In this document: positions 27,753 through 36,239 of the stretch, one piece after another
Layout: every line of letters starts with the position of its first letter
How positions within the stretch are numbered: position 1 is the first letter of the stretch
Source of the DNA: Desulfuromonas sp.
GTDB lineage: Bacteria; Desulfobacterota; Desulfuromonadia; Desulfuromonadales; BM515
Assembly: GCA_002869635.1 (NCBI GenBank)
Contig: PKUF01000051.1
Location: forward strand, 1-36,239
Length of the DNA stretch: 36,239 nt
Reading direction: 5' to 3'
Position numbers and translations under genes: made by a program
The notes under the pieces: generated by a model
Seen by the model: the letters and a program-made list of their open reading frames with translations, nothing else
Told to the model about the DNA's origin: nothing
The model's database searches: none

Positions 27753-28935
27753 GTACCTTACTGCGGATCTCCCCGGAATCGGTGGTATCATGAAGGAGTC
27801 GGTGGAAGACTTCTTTGTCGAGGAGCTTCCGCTCTACCTCCCGAGCGGTGAGGGGGAGCACCTCTACCTGCGACTTGAGAAGCGGGGGATGAGCACCTTC
27901 GAGCTAGTGCGTCAGGTTGGTGCAGCTCTGGGGGTTAAGGAGCGTGAGATTGGCTACGCCGGTCTCAAGGACGCCCGAGCGACCACTCGCCAGACCTTAT
28001 CGCTGCCGGGTGTTTCACCCGAGACGGCGCAAAAGCTAGAGATCCCTGGGGTGACCCTACTCGAGGCGAGCCGGCATCGCAACAAGCTGCGCCTAGGGCA
28101 CCTTGCCGGCAACCGCTTTCGCATCCGCTTGAAGCAGGTGGCACCGCAGGCCAAGGAGAAGACGAAGACAATCCTCGAGGTGCTGAGCCGGCGCGGGGTG
28201 CCCAACCGTTTCGGGATTCAGCGCTACGGGGTTCTGGGAAACTCGCACCGCATCGGCGGTGCACTTCTGCGGCGCGACTTTGAGACGGCACTACGCGAGG
28301 TGATCGGTGACCCGGAGAAAATCGACAATCCACGTTGGCAAGAGGCGGCCCGCTGTTTCGCCGCCAGCGATCTCGATGGAGCGCTGGCGGCATTTCCCCC
28401 CCGCTTTCGCGACGAACGACGATTGCTCCATGCCCTAAAGCGAGGAGAGACTCCGCAACAGGCGCTTCTCGCCCTCCCGCGCAAGCTGCTTAACCTCTAC
28501 CTGAGTGCTTGGCAGTCGGCCCTCTTCGATCAGCAGGTGGCGGCTCGGATCAATGAGCTTGATCGTTTGCGGGGAGGAGATCTCGCCATGAAACATGAGA
28601 ACGGTGCCTGCTTCCATGTCGACGACCCCGCGGCTGAACAGCCCCGGGCCGACCGCCTTGAGATCAGCCCGACCGCGCCCCTTTTCGTACGTAAAGTGAC
28701 ACCGGCGCAAGGGGAGGTTGGGGAAACCGAGCGGGCACTGCTGGCGACCGAAGGGCTTGACGTCGAGACTTTCGTCGTCGCTTCGGGAATCTCTCTTGAT
28801 GGCGAGCGGCGGGCCATGCGGGTTCCAATCGCCGATGCAACAGTGACAGATGACGCTGATGATGGCCTGCTCGTACAGTTTTCTCTCCCCAAGGGGAGTT
28901 ATGCGACAAGTGTTCTGGCCGAAATCATGAAATAA
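27745..28935 (+). CDS. truD: tRNA pseudouridine(13) synthase
   Basis: VEDFFVEELPLYLPSGEGEHLYLRLEKRGMSTFELVRQVGAALGVKEREIGYAGLKDARATTRQTLSLPG...GVPNRFGIQRYG; overlaps trmB by 8 bp. Confidence 0.95.
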   Translation: MTEYLTADLPGIGGIMKESVEDFFVEELPLYLPSGEGEHLYLRLEKRGMSTFELVRQVGAALGVKEREIGYAGLKDARATTRQTLSLPGVSPETAQKLEIPGVTLLEASRHRNKLRLGHLAGNRFRIRLKQVAPQAKEKTKTILEVLSRRGVPNRFGIQRYGVLGNSHRIGGALLRRDFETALREVIGDPEKIDNPRWQEAARCFAASDLDGALAAFPPRFRDERRLLHALKRGETPQQALLALPRKLLNLYLSAWQSALFDQQVAARINELDRLRGGDLAMKHENGACFHVDDPAAEQPRADRLEISPTAPLFVRKVTPAQGEVGETERALLATEGLDVETFVVASGISLDGERRAMRVPIADATVTDDADDGLLVQFSLPKGSYATSVLAEIMK

Positions 28936-28978
28936 CGGACGAACGGTTCCCCTACGTTCCGAACGCGGGAGACCCCCT

Positions 28979-29335
28979 ATGACCGACACGAAGGCTTCTT
29001 CGCCGCCACCCTCTTCCGAAGGGGCACCCCGGATCAACCTTTTTCGCCCCCGAAGCGGCTTTGCCCGTAAAGAGGTTCTGCTGATCTGGGCGATGCTCGC
29101 CGGGTGGGGCGGAGGGATCTACGGTTTCCAGGCTCTGCTGGTGTTGTTGCAACGCCAGAGCGATGGCGCCGGTCCCCTCACCGAGACGGGACTCTTCGGT
29201 TTCCCCCTGCACTACTGGTACACTGGGCAGTTCCTCATCGTCTGGTTCATTGTTCTTTGTATTCTCTTCAATCTGCTCGCCGACCGGATCATGGTCGCAG
29301 CGCGGCGACAGAAACAGCGAGGAGAGGAGCAATGA
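28979..29335 (+). CDS. DUF4212 sodium:substrate symporter small subunit
   Basis: GFARKEVLLIWAMLAGWGGGIYGFQALLVLLQ...FGFPLHYWYTGQFLIVWFIVLCILFNLLADRI; immediately upstream of the SSS transporter. Confidence 0.85.
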   Translation: MTDTKASSPPPSSEGAPRINLFRPRSGFARKEVLLIWAMLAGWGGGIYGFQALLVLLQRQSDGAGPLTETGLFGFPLHYWYTGQFLIVWFIVLCILFNLLADRIMVAARRQKQRGEEQ

Positions 29336-30855
29336 GCGAGAGTTTCAAGCTGGCCCCGGTGCTGATGCTGCTAACGGTCCTTGGCCTCTTCCTTCTGGTT
29401 GGGTTGGCAAGCCGGACCCGCAAAGGGGAGTACTATCTGGTCTCTGGACGCTCCATCGGAAGAATGGGGATCGGTGCCGCTATCGCCTCCAACTGGATGA
29501 GCGCCGCCTCCTTCCTCGGCATCGCCGGAATCTTCTATCTACAGGGGTATCTCGCCCTCGCCTACGTTATCGGCTGGACCGGTGGCTACGTGTTGCTGCT
29601 GATCCTTCTCGCCCGGCAGATCCGTCGTTTCGGCAAGTACACCGCGCCGGAGTTTGTCGAGGCCCGCTACGAATCACACCTCGCCCGTTTCCTTTCGGCC
29701 CTGATTACCATCTTCATTACCCTCATCTACTGCGTCGCTCAGTACAAAGGGATCGGACTGGTCTTCGCCTGGATCTTCGGTCTTGACTACATCCCAGCAC
29801 TTTTTTTTGGCTGCGCGGTGGTCGTCTCCTACCTTGTTCTCTCCGGCTCTCTCGGGGCCTCGCGCAATCCGCAGTTGCAGTATGGTCTCATCATCGTCTG
29901 TTTTCTTCTGCCGCTGATGGCGATTGCCGGCAAACTCGGCTTCTTCTGGCCGCTCCCTCAATTCGGCTACGGTCGGGCACTACAAGAGATCGCCGCAGCG
30001 GATGGCGGCAGCCTCTTCGCCTCGCCCTGGGCAAACGCCACGCCCTATCAGTGGGCAGCGCTTTGTTTTACCCTGATGGTTGGCACCGCCGGCCTCCCCC
30101 ATGTTCTTTCCCGCTTCTACACTGTCCCGAATGTGCGTGACGCCCGCTGGAGCGTCGTCTGGGGGATCTTTTTTATCGGCCTTCTCTACTGGAGTGCCCC
30201 CGCCTACGGAACCTTCGCCCGCTGGTGTGAAATGAATGGTGGTGGTTTTGCGGCTACTGCAGAGGCAGCACCGATTGCCGATCTGGTCGCGATCAAGGCG
30301 GCGGAGTGGGCGGGGATTCCCGACTGGCTCGTAGGAGTGGTTGCCGTCGGAGCGATCATGGCGGCCTTCTCAACCGTCACCGGGCTTCTCATCACCGGAG
30401 CCGGTGCAGTCTCTTACGACATCTACTACCGCCTGCTTAACCCGAAGGCGACAGAGCGACAGCGGATGAAGGTCGCCAAAGGGGCGACGTTGGTGCTGGC
30501 CTTGATCGTGTTGGCGGCGGCGATGAAGCCACCGGGGATGATCGCCGAGATTACCGCCATCGCATTCGCTTTGGCCGGCAACACCCTCTTCCCGGTCTTT
30601 CTCCTAGGGATCTGGTGGGATCGGACCAACCGCCAAGGAGCGGTCGCCGGGATGCTTACCGGCATCGCCATAACCCTCGCTGGGGTCGGGGCGTCCCTCT
30701 GGTGGCCTGAACTGGCCTTCTGGCTGCCGGCAACCGCCTCGGCCTTTATCGGGGCACCACTGGTGCTGCTGGTGATGGTGATCGTCTCTCTGGCGACGGC
30801 GCCACCGCCGGAACATCTGCGGCGTTTTCTCGCCGACGACGTGCATCAGCCTTAA
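29332..30855 (+). CDS. sodium:solute symporter (SSS) family transporter
   Basis: YYLVSGRSIGRMGIGAAIASNWMSAASFLGIAGIFYLQGYLALAYVIGWTGGYVLLLILLARQIRRFGKYTAPEFVEARY; ATG 29332 overlaps the small subunit stop. Confidence 0.93.
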   Translation: MSESFKLAPVLMLLTVLGLFLLVGLASRTRKGEYYLVSGRSIGRMGIGAAIASNWMSAASFLGIAGIFYLQGYLALAYVIGWTGGYVLLLILLARQIRRFGKYTAPEFVEARYESHLARFLSALITIFITLIYCVAQYKGIGLVFAWIFGLDYIPALFFGCAVVVSYLVLSGSLGASRNPQLQYGLIIVCFLLPLMAIAGKLGFFWPLPQFGYGRALQEIAAADGGSLFASPWANATPYQWAALCFTLMVGTAGLPHVLSRFYTVPNVRDARWSVVWGIFFIGLLYWSAPAYGTFARWCEMNGGGFAATAEAAPIADLVAIKAAEWAGIPDWLVGVVAVGAIMAAFSTVTGLLITGAGAVSYDIYYRLLNPKATERQRMKVAKGATLVLALIVLAAAMKPPGMIAEITAIAFALAGNTLFPVFLLGIWWDRTNRQGAVAGMLTGIAITLAGVGASLWWPELAFWLPATASAFIGAPLVLLVMVIVSLATAPPPEHLRRFLADDVHQP

Positions 30856-30911
30856 GGCTTACGACAATGTGTATCTCACGGATGCTCTCTCACGCAGGAG
30901 CCTGACCCGCC

Positions 30912-31730
30912 ATGAAGCTGGTCCTTTCATCCGGCAGCCTCTATACACTGCCCATGGAAAAAGCTTTCGAGATTGCCCGGGATATCGGGTTCGACGGGAT
31001 GGAGGTCATTATTAACTATGACTTCCAGTACGGGGACAATATCGCCCTGATCCGCGATCTGCAAAGCATCCTACCTATCTGCTCGCTGCATGCTCCGTTT
31101 CTTGAGCTTGACGGTTGGGGCGACAAAATTGCTCAGGTGATCAAAACAACCGAACTGGCCCAGGAGACGGGAATCCCCCTGATCAATTTTCACCCCCCCG
31201 CCTGGATGGCCTTTGAGCTCTCATTCTGGCGTTGGTTCCGCAAGGTGGCTGATTATCAGGAGGCGATTGGCAAAGGGGAGGTGGTGATTACCGTTGAGAA
31301 CATGCCGTGCACCGGCAGCTTCAAGGTCAATCCCTATGTACTCGGTCAGACCAGTGCCATGATCGCTTTTATGGAGGAACATAACCTCTTTCTCACCTTC
31401 GACACCGCGCACATGGGATCGTCAAAGGCGAGCTTCCTGCACGACTTCCACCTCTTCTACAACACGGGACGGATGCGCAACATTCACTTCTCCGACTACG
31501 GCTACGGCCGCGAACATCTCCTGCCCGGGCATGGCGTTCTTCCGCTAACCCGCTTTCTCAATCATCTACGAGAGACCGATTATAACGAGACGGTGACTCT
31601 TGAGCTGTCGCCCCACGAATTTCCGAAAGAAGAAGAGTTGATTCGGGAAGGGATGCAGGAGGTCTTTCACTTTCTCTGCGTCGAGACCGGGCGAAAAGAA
31701 AAGGGGGAGATCGTTCGCGAAAAGGGCTAG
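30912..31730 (+). CDS. sugar phosphate isomerase/epimerase-like TIM barrel (xylose isomerase-like)
   Basis: MKLVLSSGSLYTLPMEKAFEIARDIGFDGMEVIINYDFQYG...SLHAPFLEL...VITVENMPC...LTFDTAHMG. Confidence 0.85.
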   Translation: MKLVLSSGSLYTLPMEKAFEIARDIGFDGMEVIINYDFQYGDNIALIRDLQSILPICSLHAPFLELDGWGDKIAQVIKTTELAQETGIPLINFHPPAWMAFELSFWRWFRKVADYQEAIGKGEVVITVENMPCTGSFKVNPYVLGQTSAMIAFMEEHNLFLTFDTAHMGSSKASFLHDFHLFYNTGRMRNIHFSDYGYGREHLLPGHGVLPLTRFLNHLRETDYNETVTLELSPHEFPKEEELIREGMQEVFHFLCVETGRKEKGEIVREKG

Positions 31731-32179
31731 CGGACGATGTAGACAGAATGCCGGCAGTGGAGGGCGACCTTGGTCGAGACGCTACCGGTCAGGGCCCGCT
31801 TGACCCGGCCAGCACCGGATGAACCGATGACAATGACGTCGATCTCTTCGCGGTCGGCAAAAGCCATGATCTCCTCGGCGGCATCACCGTAAACGACGAC
31901 ACTCTCCAGCGGGATCTGGGCCTCTTCAGCCGCTTTTTCGACGACATAGAAGATTCGCTTGCGCTTCTCTTCCCAGTCGGGACGTTCTGTCGCCGGAGGG
32001 GAGGGGAAAAAGTCGGTAAAGGAGGAAGGGCGCATACTGGGAAGCACCAGGATGGCATATATTTTGCTCTTAAGGCGGGAGCCGGAGATACGAGCGAGGC
32101 GAACCGCTTCTTCGGCAGCCTTGTCTGACTGGGGAGAACCGTCGATAGCGACGAGAATCTGCTTGCTGAGTGTGAGCAT
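31727..32179 (-). CDS. universal stress protein (UspA family)
   Basis: KQILVAIDGSPQSDKAAEEAVRLARIS...IDVIVIGSSGAGRVKRALTGSVSTKVALHCRHSVYIVR. Confidence 0.93.
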   Translation of the reverse strand: MLTLSKQILVAIDGSPQSDKAAEEAVRLARISGSRLKSKIYAILVLPSMRPSSFTDFFPSPPATERPDWEEKRKRIFYVVEKAAEEAQIPLESVVVYGDAAEEIMAFADREEIDVIVIGSSGAGRVKRALTGSVSTKVALHCRHSVYIVR

Positions 32180-32214
32180 ATGGATTCCCTCGGCAGTGGA
32201 TGAAAGGACATTTC

Positions 32215-32243
32215 ACTGTAGCCAACTGGCGTAAATGTGTCAA
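32215..32243 (-). promoter_or_regulatory. sigma70-like promoter for the universal stress protein gene
   Basis: minus strand TTGACA (32243-32238), 17-nt spacer, TACAGT (32220-32215). Confidence 0.55.
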
Positions 32244-32280
32244 CTGATCTCGCCGGCGATCAGGAATCCGTCGGGGATTG

Positions 32281-32309
32281 TTGACTTTTATAGAACAACA
32301 TTCTATCCT
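32281..32309 (+). promoter_or_regulatory. sigma70-like promoter with internal ATAGAA-CAACA-TTCTAT palindrome
   Basis: TTGACT (32281-32286), 17-nt spacer, TATCCT (32304-32309); inverted repeat 32290-32306. Confidence 0.45.
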
Positions 32310-32359
32310 TTCTGACAACTTGATCGAGGGAAGTCCCAGCAGGAGGGGATCCGCGGACA

Positions 32360-32400
32360 GTGTCAACGGGCTTGACACGTCGGCAATAATCTTTAAGATT
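32360..32400 (+). promoter_or_regulatory. second candidate iclR promoter with operator-like IR over -35
   Basis: GTGTCAA-CGGGC-TTGACAC (32360-32378); TTGACA (32372-32377), 16-nt spacer, TAAGAT (32394-32399). Confidence 0.45.
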
Positions 32401-32449
32401 GGGCGCGTTTTGCTCTGCATTTAAAGTAGAAACGAGGGTCATTGTGGTC

Positions 32450-33232
32450 ATGGCAAAAAAAGACAAGTCGGAGTACATCATTCAGGCGGTCTCTCACGCA
32501 CTGGATCTCCTTGAGCAGTTTCACGGCGACGTCGATGAACTGGGGGTCACAGAACTCAGCAAGCGCCTGAAACTCCACAAGAATAACGTATTCCGACTGC
32601 TTGCGACCCTTGAGTCGCGTGGCTATATCGAACAGAACCGAGCGACGGAAAACTACCGCCTTGGTTTAAAATCTCTGGAACTCGGCCAGACCTTCATCAA
32701 GCAGATGGGGCTGTTACGGCAAGCCAAACCGATCCTTGAGCGGATGGTTAAGGAGTGTAATGAGACCTCCTACGTGGCGATCTTCAAAGAAGGATACATC
32801 GTCTATCTTGATGTGGTCGAAACCGACCTGACGGTACGGGTCGTCTCCCGGGTCGGCTCCCGTCTCCCCGCCTACTGTACAGCCGCCGGCAAAGTTCACC
32901 TTGCGTACATGACCGACGAAGAGGTCGATGCTGCGCTGGTGGGGCGTGAGTTGAAGCAGCACACCCCGACAACCCTGGCAAGTGTCGCCTCTCTCAAGGC
33001 GGAGCTCAAGCAGGTGGTTGAAAAGGGCTACGCTATCGACAACGAGGAACTGGACCCCGGTGTGCGCTGTGTCGCAGCGCCAATCCGAGATTACACCCGC
33101 CGGATCGTCGGGGCCGTGAGCATCTCGGGCCCCGCGATGCGCTTCTCCGATGAGCGGATTGAGCAAGAGCTGGTACCGCTGATCACGCAGGCGTCGGAAG
33201 ATCTTTCAACGCGGCTCGGCTTTCACAAGTAG
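32450..33232 (+). CDS. IclR family transcriptional regulator
   Basis: IIQAVSHALDLLEQFHG...LGVTELSKRLKLHKNNVFRLLATLESRGYIEQN...LPAYCTAAGKVHLAYM...CVAAPIRDYTRRIVGAVSISGPAMRF. Confidence 0.95.
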   Translation: MAKKDKSEYIIQAVSHALDLLEQFHGDVDELGVTELSKRLKLHKNNVFRLLATLESRGYIEQNRATENYRLGLKSLELGQTFIKQMGLLRQAKPILERMVKECNETSYVAIFKEGYIVYLDVVETDLTVRVVSRVGSRLPAYCTAAGKVHLAYMTDEEVDAALVGRELKQHTPTTLASVASLKAELKQVVEKGYAIDNEELDPGVRCVAAPIRDYTRRIVGAVSISGPAMRFSDERIEQELVPLITQASEDLSTRLGFHK

Positions 33233-33248
33233 CGGCGACAGCAAAACG

Positions 33249-33277
33249 AAAAACCCCCGTTATGGGGGTTTTTTTTT
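33249..33277 (+). terminator. intrinsic terminator after iclR-family gene
   Basis: AAAAACCCCC-GTTAT-GGGGGTTTTTTTTT. Confidence 0.9.
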
Positions 33278-33303
33278 GCCCGACTCAATAAAAATGGTGG
33301 CAG

Positions 33304-33912
33304 CTACTCTGCAGCCTTGCCGGTATCGACAATCTGAGCATAAAGGCGCTCAACCTGCCGTTGTGTTTCCTCTTGAGCGCCTGAATTGTCGATGAGATAG
33401 TCAGCGCGGGCGACTTTTTCCCTCTGTGACATCTGGCTATGGATCCGCCTCTCGGCTTCTCGACTGTCGATCTCGTCGCGAGCCATAAGGCGCTGGCGTT
33501 GCGCCTCGGGTTCTATAGTGATGACAAGGATTTTATCAACCCGCTTATCGGCACCGGCTTCAAAGAGCAGCGGAGCTTCATAGAGGATCAGGGGGGGGTG
33601 CCTCTGGCGTAAAGCCTTGAGCTTCTCATCGGCGTGCTGAGCAATGGCGGGATGGGTGATGCCGTTAAGATCACGACGGGCCTGCGGATCGGCAAAAATC
33701 ACCGCCGCCAGGCGCGGACGATTAAGCTCCCCTTGCATGGTCAAGATCGTATCACCAAAGCGTGCGACGATCTGAGCCAATGTGGCACTGCCGGGACGCA
33801 CCACCTCGCGCGCCAGTTGGTCAGCGCTGACCACCTCGGCCCCAAGCTCGGCGAAATAATCGCAGACCATGCTCTTTCCCGAGGCGATACCTCCTGTCAC
33901 TCCAAGAATCAT
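33304..33912 (-). CDS. coaE: dephospho-CoA kinase
   Basis: MILGVTGGIASGKSMVCDYFAELGAEVVSADQLAREVV...LILYEAPLLFEAGADKRVDKILVIT. Confidence 0.95.
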   Translation of the reverse strand: MILGVTGGIASGKSMVCDYFAELGAEVVSADQLAREVVRPGSATLAQIVARFGDTILTMQGELNRPRLAAVIFADPQARRDLNGITHPAIAQHADEKLKALRQRHPPLILYEAPLLFEAGADKRVDKILVITIEPEAQRQRLMARDEIDSREAERRIHSQMSQREKVARADYLIDNSGAQEETQRQVERLYAQIVDTGKAAE

Positions 33913-34012
33913 GGAAAGAGAGTGCCACGGTCGAAATCTTTGTCAACCCTTTTCCCAGCTGTTAAAATGGAGACGTAAGCATTATCCCCTCCCCTCTTTT
34001 GCGGAGTTGTCT

Positions 34013-35854
34013 GTGAGCGAGACCCTACCCCGGCGCCTCCTGCAGCGCCTAGACGACAGGAAACACCGACCCACCCTTCGCCATAAAATCGATGGTGTCT
34101 ATACGACTCTCGACGGAACCACGACAGCCACACGGATCCGTCTTTTCGCCAGAGGGCTGATTGCTCTTGGGGTCAAACCCGGTGAACGGGTAGCGATCAT
34201 GGCTCCCAATGGACCCGACTGTGTTTGCGCCGATATCGGAGCGATGAGTTGTGGGGCTGTTTCGGTTCCGATCTATCACACCGAAGGACTAACAACCCTG
34301 AGGACGATCTTAGACGACAGTGGTGCCCGCGTCCTCTTTATTGCCTCGCCTTTACTGGCACACGATCTGATGCGGATCCGGGAGGATCTGCCCGAGCTTG
34401 CAACTGTGATCCAGCTCGGAAAAGAGTCACCAGAAGAGGGTATCCTCTCGCTGAGCAGTTTCTTGCGCGAGGGGGGGGCGATCCCCCTTTCGCAGGTGGC
34501 TGAACGCCTCAGTCCTGGGCAAGAGAGTAATCTGGCGACCATCGTCTATACTTCGGGGACAACCGGACAACCAAAGGGGGCGATGCTTTCCCATCGCAAT
34601 CTTTTGAGCAATGTTGAAACCTGTAGCCACCATTTCCATGTCAGTGAAGGAGACACCTGCCTCTCCTTTCTCCCCCTTTCTCACGTTTTCGAACGAATGG
34701 CTGGCTACTACTTGATGCTGATACGGGGGGCAGAGATCGCTTATGCCGAGAATTTCGAAACGGTCCCGACCAATCTGCAGGAAGTCTCACCGACCATCGT
34801 CATCAGCGTTCCCCGACTCTACGAAAAGATGCATTCGCGGGTGATGGAGAGGGTTCTCTCCGGCCCATGGCTACGCAAACAACTCTTCTTTGCCGCCCGC
34901 CATCTCGGACTGCTGATGGTGACTCGCCGCGAGAAGGGGATTCATCCGTCACCGCTTCTGCGCTTGGGAGTCACTCTTGCCCGCAAGCTGGTCTTTGCCA
35001 AACTGCATCGTCTGCTCGGTGGCAAAGTACGATTCTTTGTTTCAGGCGGTGCTCCTTTGGGGAAGGAGATCGCGGAGTTTTTCATGGCCGCCGGCATACC
35101 GATCTATGAGGGGTACGGCCTGACGGAGACATCACCGGTTATTGCAGCGAATGCTCCGGGGGCACAGCGCCTCGGAAGTGTCGGCCGACCGCTTGAGACG
35201 ACATCGGTACGACTCGCTGCCGATGGAGAGATTCAGGTTCAGGGGCCAGGAGTCTTCTCCGGCTACTGGAACGATGACAAGGCGAGTGACGAAGCGTTTG
35301 CCCAGGGGTGGTTCAAAACTGGTGATATCGGGCGGTTTGATGATGACGGCTATCTCTATATCACCGATCGAAAAAAAGACCTGATCGTCACAGCCGGCGG
35401 AGAGAATGTGGCCCCCCAGTATCTCGAAGGGGCACTTAAACGCGATAAATATATTGCCAACGCTCTGATCTATGGTGACCGTAAGCCGTTCCTCTGCGCC
35501 CTGCTCGTTCCGAACCTTGAGGCGCTGGAGCGCTACGCCAACGAACGAGAGATTCCCCACCTCAACCATTGCGATTTGGTCAGCCAACGGGCGCTGATCG
35601 ACCTGATTCGCGACCGGGTCGACGCTTTGCAGAGCGGGCTGCCGCCGATTCAGCAGATCAAACGCTTCACCCTCCTCTCGCGCGATTTCACTGGAGACGA
35701 GATCACACCAACTCTGAAGCTACGGCGCAAAATCATTCATTCGACCTACCGCACGGTCCTTGAGGGGATGTATCTTGCAGGAGACCACGGGGTGCATGAC
35801 AGTGGCTTCTGCGCTCTCGACACCCCAGAACAACATGAAAAGGTCCCATCCTAA
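34013..35854 (+). CDS. AMP-dependent long-chain acyl-CoA synthetase/ligase
   Basis: TIVYTSGTTGQPKGAMLSHRNLLSN...EGYGLTETSPVIAAN...GWFKTGDIGRFDDDGYLYITDRKKDLIVTAGGENVAP; likely GTG start 34013 rather than 33869. Confidence 0.93.
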   Translation: MSETLPRRLLQRLDDRKHRPTLRHKIDGVYTTLDGTTTATRIRLFARGLIALGVKPGERVAIMAPNGPDCVCADIGAMSCGAVSVPIYHTEGLTTLRTILDDSGARVLFIASPLLAHDLMRIREDLPELATVIQLGKESPEEGILSLSSFLREGGAIPLSQVAERLSPGQESNLATIVYTSGTTGQPKGAMLSHRNLLSNVETCSHHFHVSEGDTCLSFLPLSHVFERMAGYYLMLIRGAEIAYAENFETVPTNLQEVSPTIVISVPRLYEKMHSRVMERVLSGPWLRKQLFFAARHLGLLMVTRREKGIHPSPLLRLGVTLARKLVFAKLHRLLGGKVRFFVSGGAPLGKEIAEFFMAAGIPIYEGYGLTETSPVIAANAPGAQRLGSVGRPLETTSVRLAADGEIQVQGPGVFSGYWNDDKASDEAFAQGWFKTGDIGRFDDDGYLYITDRKKDLIVTAGGENVAPQYLEGALKRDKYIANALIYGDRKPFLCALLVPNLEALERYANEREIPHLNHCDLVSQRALIDLIRDRVDALQSGLPPIQQIKRFTLLSRDFTGDEITPTLKLRRKIIHSTYRTVLEGMYLAGDHGVHDSGFCALDTPEQHEKVPS

Positions 35855-35870
35855 AAAGGAGATTTTTACC

Positions 35871-36239
35871 ATGTCACAAGACCTATCCCGTTTCATCCTT
35901 GAGCGCGAACACGCCGCTCTGGTTGTCGTCGACATTCAAGAGCGACTGGTGGCTGCCATGCCGCCCGAGGTTCTTGAGTCAACAGTCTCCACCGTTGAGC
36001 TCCTGCTCAAGGCCTGGAAAGAACTCGACCTGCCGGTCATCACTACAGAACAATATACGCGTGGTCTTGGCATGACTCTTGATCGTTTACAAGAGGTCGG
36101 AAGTGGTGACGCAATCGAAAAGATGAGCTTCAGCTGCTGCGGGGAGGATCCGTTCAACGAGAGACTCGAGAAACTGGGGGTGCGCCAAGTCGTTCTGGTC
36201 GGCATGGAAACGCACGTCTGTGTTTATCAGACAGCCCTA
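35871..36239 (+). CDS. isochorismatase-family hydrolase (3' truncated by window edge)
   Basis: MSQDLSRFILEREHAALVVVDIQERLVAAMP...VITTEQYTRGLG...GVRQVVLVGMETHVCVYQTA; AAGGAG RBS; absent from ORF track because it runs off the edge. Confidence 0.9.
   Translation, partial: MSQDLSRFILEREHAALVVVDIQERLVAAMPPEVLESTVSTVELLLKAWKELDLPVITTEQYTRGLGMTLDRLQEVGSGDAIEKMSFSCCGEDPFNERLEKLGVRQVVLVGMETHVCVYQTAL

Noticed and set aside
1-36239. CRISPR arrays, tRNA/rRNA genes, transposases, phage genes, toxin-antitoxin or defence islands
   Set aside because: Intergenic gaps are short (mostly under 200 bp, maximum about 270 bp), no spaced direct repeats or cloverleaf-like segments were noticed, and no translated ORF resembles such proteins; a tRNAscan/CRISPR-finder run would be decisive.

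Overview
The window is a gene-dense, GC-rich bacterial chromosomal segment. Gene content (rubrerythrin/ferritin-like proteins, flavo-diiron FprA, sucCD, DUF4212/SSS symporter, smg-topA block) suggests an anaerobe-type deltaproteobacterium such as a Desulfuromonadales relative; the taxon is an inference. It holds about 34 credible genes, mostly housekeeping: a truncated quinone oxidoreductase, folK, a transaldolase-family gene, sucC-sucD, ilvE, a lysophospholipid acyltransferase, an S1-domain protein, a shikimate-kinase-like protein, gph, a YggS-family gene, maf, trmFO, topA, smg, dprA, LysM and YbgF/CpoB-like genes, a U32 peptidase, priA, fprA, aroF, trmB, truD, a DUF4212+SSS symporter pair, a sugar-phosphate isomerase-like gene, a universal stress protein, an IclR regulator, coaE, an acyl-CoA synthetase and a truncated isochorismatase-family hydrolase. 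I saw no rRNA, tRNA, CRISPR array, transposon or prophage module, and no clear multi-gene novel system. The best leads are: (i) a 12-TM-like MATE/MOP-type membrane protein gene split by a 3-copy TGAGG tandem repeat, where removing one 5-bp unit restores a ~427-aa ORF; (ii) a shikimate-kinase-fold protein lacking canonical shikimate-binding residues; (iii) a 56-aa Cys-rich ORF beside a rubrerythrin-like gene; (iv) an operator-like promoter architecture in the USP/IclR divergent intergenic region. All calls come from reading the translations and sequence by eye; no database search was run.
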